From: Deltaproteobacteria bacterium
Lineage (GTDB): Bacteria > Desulfobacterota > B13-G15
DNA: 5,583 nt
Reading direction: 5' to 3'
NCBI GenBank assembly: GCA_003646585.1
Contig: QMLA01000080.1
Location: 1-5,583 of the forward strand
In this document: positions 1 through 5,583 of the stretch, piece by piece
Position numbering within the stretch: position 1 is the first letter of the stretch
Layout of the letters: each line of letters opens with the position of its first letter
Position numbers and translations under genes: made by a program
Notes under the pieces: model-generated
Seen by the model: the letters and a program-made list of their open reading frames with translations, nothing else
Databases searched by the model: none
What the model was told of the DNA's origin: nothing

Positions 1-11
1 AGAACCCTACA

Positions 12-47
12 GGGATCCAGGGCTTAGGGCCCTTGGGGCAAGGGGGG
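12..47 (+). other. Potential G-quadruplex motif
   Basis: Five G-runs lie close together on the plus strand: 12-14, 20-22, 27-29, 35-38 and 42-47, separated by loops of 5, 4, 5 and 3 nt. This fits the usual pattern of four or more runs of at least three G with loops of 1-7 nt. The same bases can instead form ordinary hairpins: CCCTTG at 30-35 pairs with CAAGGG at 39-44, or GCCCT at 29-33 pairs with AGGGC at 19-23. Whether a quadruplex forms is therefore open. It lies outside any recognised gene and about 210 nt upstream of the candidate promoter. Confidence 0.45.
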
Positions 48-258
48 CGTGAACGCGTGTATAGAGTAGCCCTTTGAGGACTGTGACCTATGATTGTGGG
101 ACGTCCCCCGAATAGCTTCATGTCCCAGAGAGGGCGAAGAGATGTATCCGCCCAAGCGGCTCAGAAGAAAAAGGGGTTATAAAAGAAAACAAAGGAATGA
201 GATGACTTGACAGGGCACGCACTTTCAGAGATGTCTTTACCCCTTACTTTGGTTCTCG

Positions 259-286
259 TTGCTTCCCCCGGAATCGGGGATATAAT
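259..286 (+). promoter_or_regulatory. Candidate sigma70-type promoter for the plus-strand pair
   Basis: TATAAT at 281-286 matches the -10 consensus exactly. Sixteen bases upstream, TTGCTT (259-264) matches only the first three positions of the -35 consensus. The spacer contains an inverted repeat, CCCCG (266-270) and CGGGG (275-279) around GAAT, which could bind a regulator or be chance in GC-rich DNA. Transcription would start near 293, just before the GGAGG at 301-305. This fits translation starting near 315-324 rather than at 207 or 231, which would lie upstream of the transcript. The local AT-rich patch (281-296) in otherwise GC-rich sequence supports a promoter. Confidence 0.4.
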
Positions 287-323
287 TTTAAATGTGGTAA
301 GGAGGCGGGAGAACCTGGAGCGG

Positions 324-842
324 GTGAGGAAGTTCTTCCACTGGGCGGCCCGTCGAAGTTTTTGGGATCTGGATATCAGGGAGAGTCGGGTGACGGATTA
401 TATAGCCGATGTGCTGACCAATTTCGTCCGCACCGAAAATCTTTATCCCTTCCGGAACCAGAGAGGAGAGAGACTTGAGACCATCGCCGAAATGCTCCTT
501 GAGGCCAACCTGATAACCTTAAGTGGCGGGACCCTCCAGAGGGAAAGGGAGATAAGGAAGCACATCGGCGATTATGTGCTCTTCATGGCGGGGATATTCC
601 CCGAGTACATAAAGAGGCGTTCCCTTTTCGATTATTACCTGGAGGAAGGGGCAAAGGCTTACTGGTCGGTGAGCGAACTGGACAGGGCATTGCTCAGGCC
701 AGGAGCAATGCTCTTTCAGGAACTTGCCAGCCGTTTCGAACTCTACGTTGGGGCTTTGAATTACATGCGCAAGGCCTTCTTCAGGGATACCCTGGGAGAC
801 CCTTACAGTTTCGGGTCTTCCGTGAGGAAACTAATCCTCTGA
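324..842 (+). CDS. Uncharacterised helical protein, about 172 aa
   Basis: I do not recognise a named family. From GTG at 324 the product is about 172 aa, soluble-looking, mostly amphipathic helix, rich in Arg, Glu, Tyr and Phe, with no cysteine, signal peptide or membrane span. Landmarks are a stretch around HIGDYVLFMAGIFPEYI (residues about 80-96), FDYYLEEGAKAYWSVSELD (about 102-120) and FQELASRFELYVGALNYMRK (about 131-150). They suggest a compact helical bundle; no nuclease, kinase or DNA-binding motif is visible. The frame is open back to TTG 207 (211 aa) with an ATG at 231. I favour the later start because bases 207-320 have A/T-ending codons unlike the rest, TATAAT lies at 281-286, and GGAGG occurs at 301-305. 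CTG 315 is 9 nt after that GGAGG and is an alternative start; GTG 324 is 18 nt after it but 12 nt after GGAG at 308-311. If 207 or 231 were used, residues around LPLTLVLVA would add a short hydrophobic N-terminus. It is followed 14 nt later by a zinc-ribbon gene and presumably cotranscribed. Coding status is well supported; function is unknown. Confidence 0.75.
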   Translation: MRKFFHWAARRSFWDLDIRESRVTDYIADVLTNFVRTENLYPFRNQRGERLETIAEMLLEANLITLSGGTLQREREIRKHIGDYVLFMAGIFPEYIKRRSLFDYYLEEGAKAYWSVSELDRALLRPGAMLFQELASRFELYVGALNYMRKAFFRDTLGDPYSFGSSVRKLIL

Positions 843-851
843 AGGAGGTGA
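842..851 (+). promoter_or_regulatory. Near-perfect Shine-Dalgarno for the zinc-ribbon gene
   Basis: AAGGAGGTGA is complementary over ten bases to the usual 16S rRNA tail and sits 5 nt before the ATG at 857. It begins on the last base of the upstream gene's stop codon. This fixes the start of a gene that is easily missed because it is short, and predicts strong translation relative to the gene before it. Confidence 0.85.
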
Positions 852-856
852 GCGCT

Positions 857-1021
857 ATGCCCACCTATGAGTTCCACTGTCCGAAGTGCAACGAAAGCTT
901 CACCCTCACCCTCAGACTCCAGGAATATGAGGAGAAAAAGTACAGCTGTCCCAAGTGTGGAGGGAAGGACCTTAAGCAGCTCATAACCCCTTTCCTGACC
1001 AAGACCTCTAAGAAGAGCTGA
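857..1021 (+). CDS. FmdB-type small zinc-ribbon protein, 54 aa
   Basis: A complete 54-aa protein opening MPTYEFHCPKC, the typical start of FmdB-family regulatory-type zinc ribbons (MPxYEYxCxxC). Two CPKC knuckles (C8/C11 and C31/C34) supply four cysteines for one zinc ion; a CGG follows the second and a basic tail ends KTSKKS. Length and layout suit the family. The name comes from a protein linked to formamidase/acetamidase regulation in Methylophilus, but most bacterial members have no proven role, so no regulatory target should be assumed. It follows the uncharacterised gene by 14 nt and is probably cotranscribed with it. Its 3' end overlaps the 3' end of convergent alaS by 14 bp (1008-1021), so its last four codons and stop lie opposite the end of alaS. 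The family call is firm; the function is unknown. Confidence 0.88.
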   Translation: MPTYEFHCPKCNESFTLTLRLQEYEEKKYSCPKCGGKDLKQLITPFLTKTSKKS

Positions 1022-3662
1022 ATTCTGCCACCACCTCTTCGAGGACCTTGAGGGCGAGATCCATTGAGGAGGGATCGAGGCTTCCCTGGGCGAGGGTTTC
1101 CTTTCCCCCTCCCTTTCCCCCCACTGTCTGAAGGACCTTCAGTAGGATCCGATTTGCCGGCCTTGAAGGGGCAAGGTCCTTGGTGACCATGATGACCAGG
1201 ATCCCCTTCCCGTCCCTTTCGGTTCCAAGGGCCACGATCCCTGAACCCAGGCGGGCCTTTATCTGATCGCCCATCTCCCTCAAGGCGCTGGGATCAAGGC
1301 CCTCCAGCTTCATCTTCGCCACCTTGATCCCCTTGATCTCCCTGATCTCCAGGTCCCCCGTGGTACCGCGAGCAAGCCTCCTGCTGAGTTCCCTCACCTT
1401 CTCCTCCAGTTGCCTGCGGTCCTCAAGGACCTGTCGGATCCTCCTCTTCACGTTCTCCCTGGTTGCCTGAAGGGAGACCCTCTGACGCTCGATCCCCAAA
1501 AGGTCCGCTATCTCGGAGAAGTCGGCCTCAAGGGACTCGACATACCTTATGGCCTCCTCCCCCGTCACCGCCTCTATCCTCCTCACCCCTGAGGCGACGG
1601 CGCTCTCCGAAAGGATCTTGAAGGCCCCTATCTGGCCTGTCCGCTCGACATGGGTGCCCCCGCAGAGCTCCTTGCTCACCTCACCCACCTCTACGAGCCT
1701 CACCCTCTCACCGTATTTTTCTCCGAAAAGGGCCAGGGCACCCCTCCGGAGGGCCTCCTCGAGGTCCAGGATCTCCACTGTCACGGGGTGGTCCTCCATT
1801 ATCCTCAGGTTGACCCTCCTTTCGATCTCCTTGAGCGTTTCCTCGGAGAGGGCCTCAAAGTGGGTGAAATCGAACCTCAACCTCTTGGGCTCCACGAGGG
1901 ATCCGGCCTGCCTCACATGTCCCCCGAGGACCTCCCTGAGGGTGGCATGAAGGAGGTGGGTGGCAGTGTGATTCCTGGCGGTTGCCATCCTCAAGGAGGC
2001 ATCCACCTTGAGCCTCACCCTCTGCCCCTTCCTGATTCTCCCCTGCCTCATCCTCCCCAGGTGCAGTATGGACTCCCCCACCCGCTCGGTTCCTCTCACC
2101 TCCATCAGAGACCCTTCGCCCTCGATCAGGCCCCGATCGCCCACCTGGCCGCCCCCTTCGGGGTAAAAGGGTGTAATGTCCGTTATGATCCCTATCTCCT
2201 CCCCCTCTTTGGCCTCCTCAACGGATTCCGATCCTTTAAAGATGGCCAGGACGCACCCCTCAGCCTCAAGGACCTCATAGCCCACGAAGGTGCTCCGCAG
2301 CCCCTCGGGCCCCGAAAGGACCCTCTCGGGGATCTCACCCCGCCAGGAGGCCTTGCCCCGTTCCCGCTGTCTCTGCATCGATTGTTCGAAGGCCTCCATA
2401 TCCACCGTAAAACCCTCCTCCCTTGCCACCTCCTCGGTGAGGTCCAAGGGGAAGCCGTAAGTGTCGTAGAGCTTGAAGGCGAGTTCGCCGGGGATTACCC
2501 TTTGGCCCCGCTCCTTGAGCTCCTCCATCTCCTGCTGCAGGAGCTGGAGACCTCGCTCCAGGGTCTCGGTGAATCTTCCCTCCTCCCTACGGCATATCTC
2601 ATCTATCAACCCTTTGGACTCCTCAAGCTCCGGGTAAATCGGGGACATCTTCTCCCTGACCCTCTCTATCACGCGGGTCAGGAAGGGTGCCCTGAGGTCT
2701 AGGAGATATCCGTGCCGCAGGGCCCGCCTGATGATGCGCCTGAGCACGTAGCCCCGTCCCTCGTTGGAGGGAAGTACCCCATCGGCCACAAGGAAGGCCA
2801 CAGCCCTGGCGTGATCGGCGATGACCCTGATGGAGACGTCCTTTCTGGGATCGGATCCGTAACTCACCCCCGTCAGTTCCTCGATCCTCCCTATGATCCC
2901 CGAAAACAGGTCGGTATCGAAATTGCTCCTGACCCCCTGAAGCACCGCCGTGATCCTCTCAAGGCCCATCCCGGTGTCGATGCAGGGCCTTGGAAGGGGC
3001 CTAAGCTCCCCTCCCTGGTCCCGTTCAAATTGCATGAACACGAGGTTCCAGAGCTCCAGGTAGCGATCGCAGTCACAGGATGGGCCGCAGTCGGGCCTCC
3101 CGCAGCCCATTTCCTCCCCCTGATCTATGATGATCTCCGAGCAGGGACCGCAGGGTCCCGTGTCGCCCATCGCCCAGAAGTTATCCTCATCCCCGAGGGG
3201 GACGATCCGCTCCTCGGGAATCCCGGCTATCTCCCTCCACAGCTCCCCTGCCTCCTGGTCCTGGTAATGGATGGAGACCCAGAGCCGTTCCTCCGGGAGC
3301 CCGAAGACCCCTGTTAGGAGCTCCCAGGCCATCTGGATGGCTTCCCTCTTGAAGTAATCACCGAAGGAGAAGTTGCCGAGCATCTCGAAGAAGGTGTGAT
3401 GCCTCAAGGTCCTTCCCACATTCTCCAGGTCGTTGTGCTTTCCGCCGGCCCTTAAGCACTTCTGGCAGGAGGTGGCGCGGTTGTAAGGCCTCTTCTCCTG
3501 CTGGAGGAACACCCTCTTGAACTGGACCATTCCCGCGTTGGTGAAAAGCAGCGTGGGGTCGTCCCTGGGGATGAGGCTCGAACTCTCCACAACCTCATGG
3601 CCCCTTGAGGCGAAAAACTCGAGGAAGGTCCTTCTGATCTTCTCACTGCTCCAGTCCCTCAT
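1008..3662 (-). CDS. alaS: Alanyl-tRNA synthetase
   Basis: Full-length class II enzyme (884 aa; E. coli 876) that charges tRNA-Ala with alanine and clears mischarged Ser or Gly. It opens like other AlaRS (IRRTFLEFFASRGHEVVESSSL), so ATG 3662 is secure. The aminoacylation core spans about 1-240, with TLLFTNAGM near 37-45, the motif 2 region about 62-100 (CLRAGGKHNDLENVG, HHTFFEMLGNFSFGDYF) and motif 3 GMGLERI at 231-237. A tRNA-recognition helical region follows to about 455. The editing domain carries H565, H569, C667 and H671 (HTATH and CGGTH), the expected zinc-type site. A coiled coil (about 726-765) leads to the C-Ala/DHHA1 domain with GGKGGGKETLAQG at 848-860. After CGPC (171-174) the His pair of the E. 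coli CX2CX6HX2H site is replaced by Q181 and E184, and extra cysteines appear at 187, 192, 196 and 198. The start overlaps the pilT-type gene by 20 nt, and the stop overlaps the convergent zinc-ribbon gene. Confidence 0.98.
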   Translation of the reverse strand: MRDWSSEKIRRTFLEFFASRGHEVVESSSLIPRDDPTLLFTNAGMVQFKRVFLQQEKRPYNRATSCQKCLRAGGKHNDLENVGRTLRHHTFFEMLGNFSFGDYFKREAIQMAWELLTGVFGLPEERLWVSIHYQDQEAGELWREIAGIPEERIVPLGDEDNFWAMGDTGPCGPCSEIIIDQGEEMGCGRPDCGPSCDCDRYLELWNLVFMQFERDQGGELRPLPRPCIDTGMGLERITAVLQGVRSNFDTDLFSGIIGRIEELTGVSYGSDPRKDVSIRVIADHARAVAFLVADGVLPSNEGRGYVLRRIIRRALRHGYLLDLRAPFLTRVIERVREKMSPIYPELEESKGLIDEICRREEGRFTETLERGLQLLQQEMEELKERGQRVIPGELAFKLYDTYGFPLDLTEEVAREEGFTVDMEAFEQSMQRQRERGKASWRGEIPERVLSGPEGLRSTFVGYEVLEAEGCVLAIFKGSESVEEAKEGEEIGIITDITPFYPEGGGQVGDRGLIEGEGSLMEVRGTERVGESILHLGRMRQGRIRKGQRVRLKVDASLRMATARNHTATHLLHATLREVLGGHVRQAGSLVEPKRLRFDFTHFEALSEETLKEIERRVNLRIMEDHPVTVEILDLEEALRRGALALFGEKYGERVRLVEVGEVSKELCGGTHVERTGQIGAFKILSESAVASGVRRIEAVTGEEAIRYVESLEADFSEIADLLGIERQRVSLQATRENVKRRIRQVLEDRRQLEEKVRELSRRLARGTTGDLEIREIKGIKVAKMKLEGLDPSALREMGDQIKARLGSGIVALGTERDGKGILVIMVTKDLAPSRPANRILLKVLQTVGGKGGGKETLAQGSLDPSSMDLALKVLEEVVAEFSSS

Positions 3663-4803
3663 TTCCCTCCTCGGCCCTCCCCGACTGCGTGCTCTCGAAC
3701 TCCTGCCAGCCCATATCGCTCACCGAAAGGATTCCCTTCACCCTCAGGGTGAACTCATCGGGGTTGGAGCAGTGCCTTAAGGCCTCCTCGAAGGTGATGA
3801 GGCCCTTCCGGTAAAGGAACATGAGGGACTGATCGAAGGTCTGGGAACCATAGGCCACATATCCCTCTGCTATGGCCTTGGGGATTTCGAAGATCCGGTC
3901 CTTGTCCAGGATGCAATCCCTTATGCGAGGGGTGTTGATCAGGATCTCGACAGCCGGAACCCTGCCCTTGCCATCTGCCCTCGGCAGGAGCCTCTGGGAG
4001 ATGACCCCTTTTAGCACATTCGCCAGCTGAACCCTCACCTGTCGCTGGTGATGGGGGGGATAGACCGAAACGATACGGTTTATGGTCTCTGCGGCATTGG
4101 TGGTATGGAGGGTGGAAAGGACCAGGTGGCCGGTCTCTGCGGCCATAAGGGCTGTGTTTATGGTCTCAAAGTCCCTCATCTCCCCGAGCATTATCACATC
4201 GGGATCCTGCCGGAGGGCCATCTTCAGGGCATCGTAGAAGGAACCCGTGTCGGTGCCTACTTCCCGCTGATTGATGATGCTGAGCCTGTCCTTGTGCAGA
4301 TACTCTATAGGGTCTTCGATGGTGATTATGTGGCAGCGCCGATGGTGGTTGATGTAATCGATCATGGCCGCAAGGGTTGTTGACTTCCCCGAGCCAGCCG
4401 GTCCCGTAACCAGTATGAGGCCCCTCAACTCACTGGACAGGCGCTCCAGGGGCCTCACGGGGAGGTTCAGCTCCTCAAATCCCCTGATCTCAAAGGGAAT
4501 GACCCTCAAGGCAATGGCTATGGTCCCCCGCTGCTGGAATATGTTCACCCTGAAGCGGCCTATCCCGGAGGCGCTGTAGGCCATATCGATTTCGTGGTGT
4601 TCCATGAAATGGTCCCTCTGCCTCTCGCTCATCATCTGGTAGGCGATCTTGGCCACATCGGAAGGGTTGAGGGGAGGATAATCCTCCACCGGGATGAGTT
4701 CCCCGTCCTTCCTGAAGAAGGGAGGATGACCTGCCTTGAGGTGGACATCGGAGGCCCCCTCGTTTACCGCCCTCAAAAGCAATTCATTGAGGTTTATCGC
4801 CAT
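3643..4803 (-). CDS. PilT/PilU-type type IV pilus retraction ATPase
   Basis: A complete 386-aa cytoplasmic secretion-type ATPase that would power pilus disassembly at the inner-membrane base, driving twitching, DNA uptake or surface sensing. The N-terminal PAS-like domain opens typically ([29 protein letters not shown], 8-36). The RecA-like core has Walker [10 protein letters not shown] (134-142, K140), the Asp box ITIEDPIEY (160-168, E163), Walker [11 protein letters not shown] (202-211, E208) and the His box HLVLSTLHT (226-234). The C-terminus lacks the AIRNLIRE motif of classical PilT and instead reads [18 protein letters not shown] (310-327), closer to PilU or to accessory PilT paralogues of deltaproteobacteria. 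No other pilus gene is visible, so it may be one of several copies. The tail after about residue 360 (Glu, Gly and Ser rich) is divergent. The start ATG overlaps the end of recA by 20 nt, with GAGGGA 5 nt upstream. Family is certain; the PilT versus PilU subtype is not. Confidence 0.93.
   Translation of the reverse strand: MAINLNELLLRAVNEGASDVHLKAGHPPFFRKDGELIPVEDYPPLNPSDVAKIAYQMMSERQRDHFMEHHEIDMAYSASGIGRFRVNIFQQRGTIAIALRVIPFEIRGFEELNLPVRPLERLSSELRGLILVTGPAGSGKSTTLAAMIDYINHHRRCHIITIEDPIEYLHKDRLSIINQREVGTDTGSFYDALKMALRQDPDVIMLGEMRDFETINTALMAAETGHLVLSTLHTTNAAETINRIVSVYPPHHQRQVRVQLANVLKGVISQRLLPRADGKGRVPAVEILINTPRIRDCILDKDRIFEIPKAIAEGYVAYGSQTFDQSLMFLYRKGLITFEEALRHCSNPDEFTLRVKGILSVSDMGWQEFESTQSGRAEEGNEGLEQ
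3666..3672 (-). promoter_or_regulatory. Shine-Dalgarno of alaS inside the pilT-type gene
   Basis: Read on the minus strand, GAGGAGG lies 3 nt before the alaS ATG (3662-3660). This is a strong but tight site, wholly within the last codons of the upstream ATPase gene. It supports the chosen alaS start and translational coupling: ribosomes finishing the upstream gene at 3643 pass over the alaS start. Confidence 0.7.
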
Positions 4804-5583
4804 CTTTGTCCCTCAAGCCGAAATGTTCCCGGATCCTGTGCTCTATCTCTGCCATGATCTCGGGATTGTCCCTCAGGAAGGCCTTGGCATTCTCCTTGCC
4901 CTGCCCGAGCCTCTTGTCACCGTACGAATACCACGTCCCCGCCTTCTCGATGAGACCGAGGGTCATGCCCAAGTCCAGAATCTCCCCTTCCCTGGAAATC
5001 CCCCTACCGTACATGATGTCGAACTCCGCCTCCTTGAAAGGAGGGGCGACCTTGTTCTTGACGACTCTCACCTTCGTCCTGTGTCCCACGGTGGTGTCCC
5101 CTTCCTTTATCGGGGCGATGCGCCTTATGTCGATCCGAACCGATGCGTAGAACTTCAGGGCATTCCCCCCGGGGGTGGTCTCGGGGTTACCGAAGGCCAC
5201 CCCAATCTTGTGCCTTATCTGGTTTATAAAGATCACAATGGCCCGGGACTTGCTTATGGTACCGGTTAGCTTGCGGAGGGCCTGCGACATCAGCCGTGCC
5301 TGAAGCCCGATGAACTGGTCGCCCATCTCCCCCTCGATCTCGGCCCTGGGCACAAGGGCTGCCACCGAGTCAATGACTATCACGTCCACTGCCCCGCTCC
5401 TGACCAGGATATCAGCGATCTCCAGGGCCTGCTCCCCGGTGTCGGGCTGAGACAGCAGCAGCTCCTCTACCTTCACCCCCAGGGAGCGAGCGTAATTCAC
5501 ATCGAGGGCGTGTTCGGCATCGATATAGGCGGCAACGCCCCCTTCCTTCTGGGCCTCAGCCACCACGTGGAGGGCCAAGGTGG
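4784..5583 (-). CDS. recA: Recombinase A (RecA), 5' end cut off by the window
   Basis: About 266 C-terminal codons are visible; the frame is open to the right edge. The first residues ([11 protein letters not shown]) follow directly on the Walker A lysine, so roughly 72-73 N-terminal residues, the promoter and any LexA box lie outside. RecA forms the ATP-dependent filament on single-stranded DNA for strand exchange and for SOS-induced repressor cleavage. Using E. coli numbering (visible residue plus 74): catalytic E96 in YIDAEHALD, Walker B D144 in [12 protein letters not shown], loop L1 [14 protein letters not shown] (Q-F-I replaces S162-H163-M164), N193-Q194, and loop L2 [19 protein letters not shown] with F203 conserved. 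The rest matches through the C-terminal domain ([24 protein letters not shown]), then ends DKDGDKPQ. The long acidic tail of E. coli RecA is missing, leaving the visible part about 15 residues shorter. No intein is seen. The gene overlaps the pilT-type gene by 20 nt; recX does not follow. Confidence 0.97.
   Translation of the reverse strand, partial: TLALHVVAEAQKEGGVAAYIDAEHALDVNYARSLGVKVEELLLSQPDTGEQALEIADILVRSGAVDVIVIDSVAALVPRAEIEGEMGDQFIGLQARLMSQALRKLTGTISKSRAIVIFINQIRHKIGVAFGNPETTPGGNALKFYASVRIDIRRIAPIKEGDTTVGHRTKVRVVKNKVAPPFKEAEFDIMYGRGISREGEILDLGMTLGLIEKAGTWYSYGDKRLGQGKENAKAFLRDNPEIMAEIEHRIREHFGLRDKDGDKPQ
4809..4814 (-). promoter_or_regulatory. Shine-Dalgarno of the pilT-type gene inside recA
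   Basis: On the minus strand GAGGGA ends 5 nt before the ATG at 4803-4801 and lies within the last codons of recA, whose stop is 17 nt further downstream (4786-4784). It supports this start, which also matches the usual N-terminus of the family, and suggests coupling of ATPase translation to recA. Confidence 0.65.

Larger units (their letters stand above)
1..323. other. Gene-free left edge / upstream region of the plus-strand operon
   Basis: I see no convincing gene here. All three plus-strand frames meet early stops (25-27, 50-52, 75-77). A tail of an upstream gene ending at one of these, most likely the stop at 75-77, cannot be excluded, but nothing in the 16-24 residue tails is recognisable. 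The region holds a G-rich stretch (12-47) and short potential hairpins: 19-23 with 29-33, 30-35 with 39-44, 97-102 with 122-127, 132-136 with 149-153. A candidate promoter lies at 259-286. The hairpins have 5-6 bp stems and no following T-run, so none reads as an intrinsic terminator. From 207 onward the frame of the downstream gene is open, but its codons end in A or T far more often than those after about 324, which suggests it is untranslated. Confidence 0.5.

Noticed and set aside
3..77. C-terminal tail of an upstream plus-strand gene ending at TGA 75-77
   Set aside because: The 24-residue reading has no recognisable motif, mixed codon style and a Gly-rich composition due to the G-runs. 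It is possible but not supportable without sequence to the left.
1..160. 6S RNA, tmRNA or SRP RNA in the gene-free left edge
   Set aside because: No conserved signature of any of these could be found by eye: no tRNA-like end, no SRP tetraloop region, no long closing stem with central bubble.
148..172. An intrinsic terminator from CCGC/GCGG (148-151/156-159)
   Set aside because: The stem is only 4 bp and is followed by an A-rich, not T-rich, run on the plus strand; on the minus strand no T-run follows the stem.
207..240. A c-di-GMP-I riboswitch suggested by GGGCACGCAC
   Set aside because: Only the short CACGCA resembles the motif. The following conserved stretches (GGGCAAACC, GGGACGCAAAGC) and the receptor stem are missing.
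1105..1122. A quadruplex on the coding strand of alaS (C-runs 1105-1109, 1111-1113, 1117-1122 on the plus strand)
   Set aside because: Only three runs of three or more are close together, and they encode the conserved GGKGGGK motif of the C-Ala domain, which explains them.
1650..2702. A 350-codon open frame antisense to alaS
   Set aside because: It lies wholly opposite alaS and translates to a Pro/Leu/His/Gly-rich sequence, as expected from the complement of GC-biased codons. No domain or homology is recognisable, and alaS is a secure full-length gene.
2712..3317. A 201-codon antisense frame opposite the alaS catalytic region, and similar shorter frames opposite the pilT-type gene and recA
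   Set aside because: All mirror well-conserved genes, have low-complexity Pro/Gly/His composition and no supporting start context.

Overview
This window is mostly bacterial housekeeping sequence. The genome is GC-rich, uses AGG for arginine and ATA for isoleucine freely, and encodes proteins rich in Glu, Arg and Lys. The lineage looks like a Desulfobacterota (deltaproteobacterial) or nearby group, possibly thermophilic. This rests on the gene order recA - pilT-type ATPase - alaS, a Cys-rich AlaRS variant common in such anaerobes, and codon style; it is an inference, not a firm placement.

Minus strand, reading from the right edge leftward: recA (its 5' part is cut off by the window edge just after the Walker A lysine), then a PilT/PilU-type retraction ATPase, then full-length alanyl-tRNA synthetase (alaS). 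Each junction is a 20-nt gene overlap, and each downstream Shine-Dalgarno lies inside the upstream gene. The three are almost certainly one translationally coupled operon, although their functions (recombination and DNA repair, type IV pilus retraction, tRNA charging and editing) are not biochemically linked.

Plus strand, left part: an uncharacterised, probably all-helical soluble protein of about 172 aa, followed 14 nt later by a 54-aa FmdB-type zinc-ribbon protein with a near-perfect Shine-Dalgarno. These two form a small operon that converges on alaS. The zinc-ribbon gene and alaS overlap tail to tail by 14 bp, leaving no room for an ordinary intergenic terminator.

The left edge (1 to about 323) has no convincing gene. 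It holds a G-rich stretch that fits a G-quadruplex pattern, several short hairpins, and a candidate promoter (TATAAT at 281-286) with an inverted repeat in its spacer. The promoter suggests that the long reading frame opening at 207 really starts translation near 315-324. I found no mobile element, CRISPR array, tRNA, rRNA or clearly novel multi-gene system. The least explained items are the paired uncharacterised protein and zinc ribbon, and the structured leader-like region before them.
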